Positions 57,193 to 64,000 of a stretch of DNA of 64,000 nt are shown here, in pieces (the stretch's first letter is position 1; each line of letters starts with the position of its first letter). The DNA is from Siderastrea radians. Lineage: Eukaryota > Cnidaria > Anthozoa > Scleractinia > Rhizangiidae. Where the stretch lies: positions 5,657,487 to 5,721,486 of the forward strand of contig OZ024896.1 of assembly GCA_964017195.1 (NCBI GenBank). Direction: 5' to 3'. The translations under genes were made by a program, and so were the position numbers. The notes beneath the pieces were generated by a model. That model worked only from the letters and a program-made list of their open reading frames with translations. It ran no database searches and was not told the origin of the DNA.

Positions 57193-60100
57193 TTACTGAA
57201 AACGTGGGTTTTGTCTTCGCGGTCGCTTGACGCCGAGGTCAGGAATGTCGTCCCAGTACGACAAATTAGCTCTCTCTGTGGCTACAGACTGTCAAAAAAG
57301 ATAACCGGGAAAACAGGCATTAATAACACGTGCCCAACGCCGTGTAACAAAGAATACAGCTGACTGTTAACTTACCAGGCGTTGTTGTACTTGTAGCGGC
57401 AGCTCTTCGCTTGCTTTGTACACGTCCTCCCGCCGGACATTCAACCAAGAGTCATCCTCAAATTCAATCTGAACACAAAACGTTATTTTAGACACACAAA
57501 ATACTCCTTATCGGAAAGTCTACAGGTTGTGCAAGCGCTTTGCAGCATCCCTGTTTAATCTGCTATGCAGCGTTCAGTGAAGGTTAAGAATGTAATACTC
57601 AAGGTAGAGAGACGCTAAGGTGGACACTTTGGACTTGCCATTAAACTATGCTTGGTCTCATTCGTTGCAGGAATGGGATGAAGAAGTATACCGTAAGGTC
57701 AAGGGCGAACTTGAGAGATAATAAAACTGCTATTTGCCGAGGTCACAAGACCGAAATCCGGTTCTCTGATTGGCGTGCCTCCACATTTCAGTTCCTTACC
57801 ACTAACATAAATATAAACATGGGGTCTCCCTACATACCCGAGAGTTACGGTCATGCGACTACAACGAGTCTTCTTTATTGAATACTTAAACGGGAAACGT
57901 GAAGATGTCCCTAAGTGTGTGTGTGTGTGTGGGGGGAGGGGGGGGGGGGCGAGGTTAAACCTTCCGCCCACTTTTCTCCCGAGCTCTCTCCCCCCGTCCT
58001 CCTCCCATTGTGTACCTGATAAGTAACACTTATCCTTCGTCCAGTTACTCTGGCTGTAAACAGATCGTCTTCGCTGTCTCCCCATTTGACTTGCACCACA
58101 CTTCCTACGGGAATATCGCCCCTCGTGTCATCGTGACTCTGCAATGATTAAATAACAAATTAGATTTGAATCACTCATCGCCTCTGATCACAAAAGCTCT
58201 GAAGTGTAAATGTAGAATAGAATGGAAATGGAAACAAGGAGTATAAACCTAGTGTAAGCAATGTTTCTAAAGAAACCAACCAACCTTCAGATTGAACTGA
58301 GGTGTCAAGGGTTTGCTACTACCGCGCCTTGACGTATGTCTATTAAATCGAAGAATAACTTACTACAATGTCACTTGGCGGCAAGTTATCACAGAAGGAT
58401 CCATCATTGAATGACACCACATAAAATTCCTCTGAAGAGGTGTCCTGCACCACTCCACGGTAATATCTGAAACAGAAACAAAAACACATGCACTTACGTA
58501 GTCACCTGGAACAAGAGAGGATAGAGAGGATATCCTCTCTTGCCTGGAACAAACCCTGCCCCCCCCTCCCCCTCTCCTCCCCCCCTTCCCTGGCTCGAAA
58601 CGCGCGGTTTATCTCGTGGGATTTCAAATGTAGTCTTCCTAAGCGCGCAGAAACTAGAGTCGAGACATTGGTCTAGACTTCAGTTTCCAGTGCGCTTGGG
58701 ACGATTTATAGCATTTGAAAGTGCACCGAAAAACCGTCTTTGCTCTGATGTAGATCTCCTCCAAAACGGTTACGAGGACACGCAAACACGAGTGAAACAA
58801 GCTCTTTTCATTAAACGATCATGACTTTAGTTATAAAGCACTTTGATCAAACTTATGTATTGTAATCAATTTGTTTGTTTGTAAACAAAGTGTGTTGTTA
58901 AAAAAGGGTTCCCTTTGATCGTCGTTGTTAGTCATCGCGTGTATCACTGGCTTTACGCAGTAGCTTCTGGCTTAGGTCATCTTTGCGTACCACGTCATAT
59001 CTGTCATATGTTCACGTTTAGAAAAAAGTGGTGGTAATCTACCCAAAACCTCTTTAGCATCATAATAATGTTCTGTTTACCTTCCATTCTTATGCTTGGC
59101 GATGACAGATTCTCCAGAATGGATCATGGAAAAGTCCCGCTGTTTTCCCTGTAAAGATGTGTGATAAAGACCGATAAACATAAAAACTTGCCCAATTTGT
59201 CCACTTTATTCGTGAACGTAGAAATTGAAACCTCTTAGTACAAAGTAATACAGGGTACCACAGGAAAGTTTACAAGTTTTCTTCTCGCTGGTGGTATTTT
59301 ACTCATGTCGATTCCTTTCCTAAGGTTTCCTCCTCGCCCAAATTGTTTTTTTAAAAATATTTTTTAAACCTTTTTTCTTTTAATTGCCCTTCAGTTTAGC
59401 ACCACCCCCCCTCCCCCCCGGCCCGAGGTAGGGACAATTCAGCTCATGCTAGGGAGGGTGCCCCTACCATGTTCAAACTTCGCAAGTAGAATGACAGTAT
59501 CTTCAACTCTAGTAGGAAAGTACTGCTCAGTAACATTAATTTTTAAGGCCGCAGACTTAAAAACTAGAACCACATACAAAACACAGGGGGGGTTTGATTC
59601 CCCTCCTTTTTTTCCTGTCCATTTTCTCCCTCACCCTTCCCCCAACTACACCGACTACGCAGGTTACAGCCTTAAGTTAAAAAAAATACACCTACTTTGA
59701 ACCTTGTTCTCTGATGTCTCTCGCAGTAGGTTTCAGTGGGTTGAGGCCAATCACTCGGCTCCAGGCCGAAGCCGGCCAAAACAAAGCAGGTCACGTGGAA
59801 AGAAACTGCGCACTTTCCTGCGCAACACTGTACGCAAGCGCCGTTATCCTTTCCGCTGGCCACCGAATTCTCTCGACAGTAGAAACACTTCTGTGTATAA
59901 ACAGAACATAGCGCAAGTCACAAAGATTAGGAAGGAGTAAATAAGAAAACAACGTTGATGTGTTACTTACAAGTTTTCTTCTCGCTTGCGGTATTTGACC
60001 CATGTCGATTCCTTCCCTAAGGTGTACATCTAAGAAGAACACCTCGGGCATTGCCACAGCACAACCAATATGAACCCATCTACAAGAAAAAACAGGCACA

Positions 60101-63100
60101 CCAATCACATACTCACACAATTCATCAACAGCGCAAGAAACTGATCAGAGAGAGACCAACCTGTTATCTGTAGACTTCTTGAGAGCACCGCCACCCAGCC
60201 TACACAGGCAGCAATACTGGAACACAAAAAATACACAGCGCGATAGGTAAAAAGTGAAAGTGAGATGCGTTTGTTTGGAAATTGCTTTTGAGTGGCTTAC
60301 TATTGAGCGCAAAAAGTAATTTACGTCTGCTTGGGTTTTACTTTCAATGGATACGTTTTCTTTCCACGCAACTTGCTTGCACGCGTTTTCCCGCGCTTGG
60401 CGCCACTTCTGATTGGCTCGTTTTGTTGATGTAATTACTTAATTGGTTTTGGTTCTAGCGACACTCGAGTTAAAACCCGTTTAAGTCTCTTCCTTCGAAA
60501 AGCACTCCACAAATTATCTCTTAGTGAGCAAAAGAAATTGCTGTTGCCTCTGACTCAGTTGCTGTTGATGGTAGAAATAGAACTTACACTTTTTTCAACA
60601 TCCATCTTATCCTCTTGTGAACATCTCTGACATTTCCACTGACCATCACTTGGGGCGTCGCTTACCCCATAACAACCTGAGAAGAATAAAACCACTGAAT
60701 CTGCTTCACGAAGTTCAGAAGATCTTGGTTTCTTTAGCAGCGAGCGCGTCATGCGTGGCACACAAAATTTCGCCAAAAACGTTAATGTTCCATTTACAAA
60801 GCGGTTCGACATTTGAATCGCTTTGATGTGGATTATGATCAGTAAATTTCATTTTGCAGTCGTTTTACTGCAAACTTGATTAGAACTCTCTTGTCCAAGG
60901 AACCTACGCGATGGCAGGGATCAGGCCTCAAAGCACCGACCTTCAGATCTGAAGTCCAACGCGCAACCACTACACCACCGCGCCCGCGCCCGCGCCCGCG
61001 CCCCCACCTTTACCTTACCAAACCTTATTAGAAGAATTTCCACTCACTTGCATGAACTAGCAGTAAACAAGATTCACATCGCAGCAAAGGACTCGCCGTA
61101 TCTGTAGTGAGCTTGTGGTCAAGCCACGAGCTCATACTCTCAGGGGAGGAGTCATCTGACATGAAGCAGATCTCGGGTACCCTGGGAACAGACTTTGCGC
61201 CAGTTACGTCAGCAGTATGTGCGGTTAAATTGCTCTTCGGTCTGTGGAGATTTTCTCGAAGATTTGTAAGCAGATCACTCTGAGGTGGACCCTAGAATGC
61301 AGTTTGCAAGAAACAACGATGATTAACAACTCCATTGGTTCAAATAAATTAAATTACTACACAGGATCAGAAAACGAAGAGGATAACTAAGACCCCGTTC
61401 ACGCATGTACGTTTTCAATCGTTTAAATTTGAAAACGGAAAATGTCTTACGATTAGGCCTTCCGTCAATACTTAACGACCGAAGATACTTCCAACGCTGA
61501 GATTTTCAAAACCATTGCCCAATGTGGAGAATTCTTAAAACGAAAATTTATTGTTCAGGTGTGGACGGCAAAGACGAACCTCAAGGTTCTTTCACACGGT
61601 CAACGATACAAAAGTTACATGACAACGATAAAAACAGCAATATTAATATGTGAACATTAACATATGAAATTCATATATTTGAACTGCGGATAAAGATAGA
61701 AAGGGAGTCAGTAAAACCATTTGCTTAATATTTTTGAACTTCCCGTTCAAGCCTGAATTTTTTCAGGTTTCTTCTTTTCAACCGCTTAGGTTGAAACACC
61801 TTCACTGCGATGGCCTACATACAATTCTACCAATATTAACATGGTTGGCCAGGGTTTTCCACAACTTTTCAAGTAGCTGGCAAAAATTTCTAAGCAGCCG
61901 GATAGTGATTATCGAGCGCCAAAGGTGGTCCCTTCTAGGGGGGTCTAGGGGCATGCCCCCCAGGAAATTTTTACATTTTAAGTCCCCAGAAATGGAATTT
62001 CCTTGATTCTGAACGCAAATTTCCAATAATGTCAGTTCCAAAAGTAATCATAACTTTTCAATTTTATTCGTATAAATTCATGCCTTCAGTGGCTTTCTAC
62101 ATGTAATTCCCAGAACTCAACGTAATGAACTAATAATCGTGTATCTCTGTGCCAAGCAGATTAATATTTTTAAGTCAATAAACTGCAATGGGAAATAAGT
62201 TTCATTTTCATATATCTGCGCCAGTAAAGGAACAAATAATTTGTCTTTAAAAATACATATATATCACGAAAGCAGCCGGCACAAACGACCCAAGTAGCCG
62301 GTTAATTCTGCCGGCTGCCGGCTGTTAGGGACAACCCTGAAGTTGGGACCGTGGTATCAGTCCGTCTGACGGAGTACGAGAGCATCACTTTAGATGGAAA
62401 ATTCACTTAAAAAAAACTTTTTTAAGGAAGCATGTTATCACGACTTCCTTCATTTCAATCTCTAGCCAAGAATCCTTTGGTTAAAAGCTTGGATGTCATG
62501 TTCACTTACCTCTGACTTTGAAAAGAAACTGCACACTGAACAGTGAGGCTCCAGCTGTGAGATGATGATATTGAAAGCTTGCTCCAACTCAAAATTAGGT
62601 AGCTGATTCTGCCACAGTCCGTCAAGAATACTACTCAGGATTCTATTTGATGTGCTTCTCTTGGGCTGAAGATGTTTACGACCTGAAAATTAAAAGTATC
62701 TGCCCGTGACTAGCTAGCAACAGGGTCAAGTAAGATCAATACCCAGTTAAACTGTGACGCCCTTTTATGTGCTGGCTGAAGCAAAAAGCAACAGCTCGCG
62801 TATGTACGTTTTCGTCATTGGAGGGCCAAACTGTATCTGCTATTTGTTCTCAACAATCTCCATTTCGGAAGGAGTTTTTAAAATCTCCAATTTCGTTTTC
62901 GTTCACTTCTGTCTGGATAGAAGACCTAACCTAAACAAAAAAATATTTGCTTACAAATGTTAGTGGGATATTTTGAATGAGTATATACCAAACCAGTGGA
63001 TACTGTTTTTCGCGTGCTCTGATTGGCTACTCAAACTACTCAACTCCACTTCAGTGAATAATTGTTAACTATTCGTCCATTTTCTAAAGAACTCTCCCAA

Positions 63101-63459
63101 TTGCTTTTTAAAACAGTCGTAGTTACATGGATTTAAAAAACTTCACTAATTAAATCAAGACGCAAAACCTTTTTCTTTCTTGTTTTCTTTCATTTTCTTT
63201 CGCCTTCCAGCACTGCTTGGTACTGTGAAGGACTTTGTAACTATCGGCTGTCGCTTGCTCGCTGCTGACTTTCGTGGTCCTAAAGACTTCCTGCAATAAT
63301 CAACAGATATCTTTATTAGAGAGATTTTTCAGTGCGTGTCAAAAGAAATTCTAGTTTGCCTTACTGATGAGACGCTCTGTGACTGGTCAAAAAATTCGCA
63401 CCACTTTGTCAACCAGTTGCAAGTAAAACCGAGACCAAAATCCTAACTCACTCGCACGC
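57193..63459 (-). CDS. KDM4: KDM4-type histone lysine demethylase, C-terminal half (partial)
   Basis: Minus-strand exons: 63452-?, 63279-63169 (acceptor alternatively 63290), 62682-62510, 61291-61048, 60676-60588, 60216-60161, 60079-59971, 59890-59696, 59148-59081, 58466-58364, 58138-58016, 57468-57376 and 57288-57193 (stop). Phases agree from 62682 onward. The protein shows PEICF, VHASCYGV, KCQRC and YCCLCRLGGGAL (PHD), WVHIGCAVAMPEV and KCFYCRENS, CVQCCAGKCAVSFHVTC (extended PHD), then tandem Tudor domains: VIAKHKNGRYYRGVV, SFNDGSFCDNL, VVQVKWGDSEDD, YQIEFEDDSW and EELPLQVQQRL. In KDM4A-C these Tudors read H3K4me3/H4K20me3. The JmjN/JmjC catalytic part must lie past the right edge. Invertebrates usually have a single KDM4, so A/B/C cannot be assigned. 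The first exon's 5' border is uncertain. Confidence 0.93.
57915..57955. repeat. (GT)n/poly-G tract in KDM4 intron
   Basis: A short GT run followed by a G-run, just downstream (minus-strand sense) of the second Tudor exon's donor. No coding meaning. Confidence 0.8.
59265..59335 (-). pseudogene. Duplicated fragment of a KDM4 PHD exon inside an intron
   Basis: This ~70-bp stretch copies the 3' half of the real exon 60079-59971, including its donor. On the minus strand it reads NLRKGIDMSKIPPARRKL, then GTAAAC, against HLREGIDMGQIPQARRKL, then GTAAGT, in the true exon. No plausible acceptor precedes it and the 5' half (WVHIGCAVA...) is missing, so it is probably a dead partial duplication lying two exons downstream of its source. 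Confidence 0.75.
60955..61012 (-). repeat. tRNA-derived SINE-like fragment with GCGCCC repeat
   Basis: On the minus strand, a hexanucleotide GC repeat is followed by GGTGGTGTAGTGGTTGCGCG (A-box/D-arm-like), TTGGACTTCAGATCTGAAGG (anticodon-arm-like), then GCTTTGAGGCCTG, a poor B box. It is not an intact tRNA. Located in a KDM4 intron. Confidence 0.4.
61848..62338. mobile_element. ~490-bp hAT-like element, KDM4 intron
   Basis: The left end CAGGGTTTTCC and right end GGACAACCCTG are inverted repeats. Subterminal AGTAGCCGG/CCGGCTGCCGGC motifs match those of the element at 8354-8746, so they look like one family. No clean target duplication was found. Confidence 0.55.
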
Positions 63460-64000
63460 AATTTTCCACGCTTGATGTCATCGTATTTACTTCGAGATTT
63501 GATCCTCCCAGGGTTTTTTCCCGATGATTGACCAGAGTGATTACCGGTACTTTGGCTTTGGTTTGATGAAAGTCAACTTGAAAGTGTTCTAGTTGATTAT
63601 CTGAATTTCCACGGGAGTTAAACTTCTATCTTCGCGAGGATGGTAATCTTTGGGCCACCATTTCATTTTTTTCAGATAGTGAAATTTTGGGTCACATATT
63701 CATATGGTGACGGGAGGAACACCAGGTACTTAGGATCAGGAAAAATGTCCGGCATGGGAAATAAGACGATGATCTTCGGATCTCGGCTGACTAGCCACGA
63801 CAGTCCCGGGGATCAGGATGCGCCTTTTCTTTGAAGGGAACTGCTATCAGGCTGTGCAAATTTTTTTTGTGGGGTTCAGGGTCAAGATTTGCCAAACCTG
63901 TTAAGGGCTCTGAGATAGTAGGGAAGGCGAACACTCTTCAGCCCCCCACTATTTTGGGGCCTAGAATAGCCTAACATTTGCCATGGTCTCGGTATCAAGG
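63460..64000 (-). other. Right edge: KDM4 linker exon and intron
   Basis: Minus-strand sequence at about 63560-63452 can be read as a Ser/Lys/Arg-rich linker (SGQSSGKNPGRIKSRSKYDD then IKRGKLRA) that joins in frame to the exon at 63279, but its acceptor is unclear. Beyond about 63600 nothing coding is recognised. Confidence 0.35.

Noticed and set aside
57648..57881. 77-codon plus-strand frame in a KDM4 intron
   Set aside because: No recognisable domain or splice partners; antisense intronic sequence between well-supported Tudor exons.

Overview
The window is AT-rich, intron-dense animal DNA. It carries one-to-one relatives of conserved metazoan genes (cystinosin, MRPL55, ARL16, SNX7/SNX30, WDR36/UTP21, KDM4), short introns with GT-AG borders, and many short inverted-repeat transposons inside introns. 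The proteins are clearly invertebrate, and the repeat style fits an anthozoan cnidarian (stony coral or sea anemone). That taxonomic call is inference; the gene identities rest on the translated exons.

Layout. 1-4200: an unrecognised Lys/Glu/Thr-rich gene whose coding part is one exon (2559-3905, +). 5034-6414 (-): MRPL55 in three exons, head-to-head with cystinosin CTNS (6685-18319, +, 11 exons). 20907-21470 (-): intronless ARL16, head-to-head with a sorting nexin of the SNX7/SNX30 type (21648-30019, +, 11 exons). 30020-34400: repeat-rich intergenic DNA. 34433-35737 (+): a second unrecognised, probably disordered single-exon protein. 36300-39000: intergenic, with a candidate 1.1-kb DNA transposon. 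39079-53300 (+): WDR36/UTP21 in 23 exons, including a 28-nt micro-exon and one GC-AG intron. 57193-about 63459 (-): the C-terminal half of a KDM4-type histone demethylase (PHD fingers and tandem Tudor domains), convergent with WDR36; its JmjN/JmjC part lies beyond the right edge.

The neighbours do not form a pathway. CTNS (lysosome), the sorting nexin (endosome), ARL16 (small GTPase), MRPL55 (mitochondrial ribosome), WDR36 (nucleolar ribosome assembly) and KDM4 (chromatin) are separate housekeeping functions. The local organisation that does matter is two compact divergent promoters (270 and 177 bp between start codons).

Most non-coding structure comes from mobile DNA: hAT-like elements with 8-bp target duplications (8354-8746; 39702-40193), a 296-bp near-palindrome with a perfect 9-bp duplication (56645-56940), a decayed Tc1/mariner-like element with TA duplication that interrupts a minisatellite and contains a large foldback (15605-17024), and several further terminal-inverted-repeat families. 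I see no prokaryotic-type system, CRISPR array or gene cluster of novel function. The best leads are the duplicated KDM4 exon fragment, the nested transposon/palindrome in CTNS, an extreme pyrimidine/purine hairpin in the sorting nexin, and the two orphan single-exon genes.
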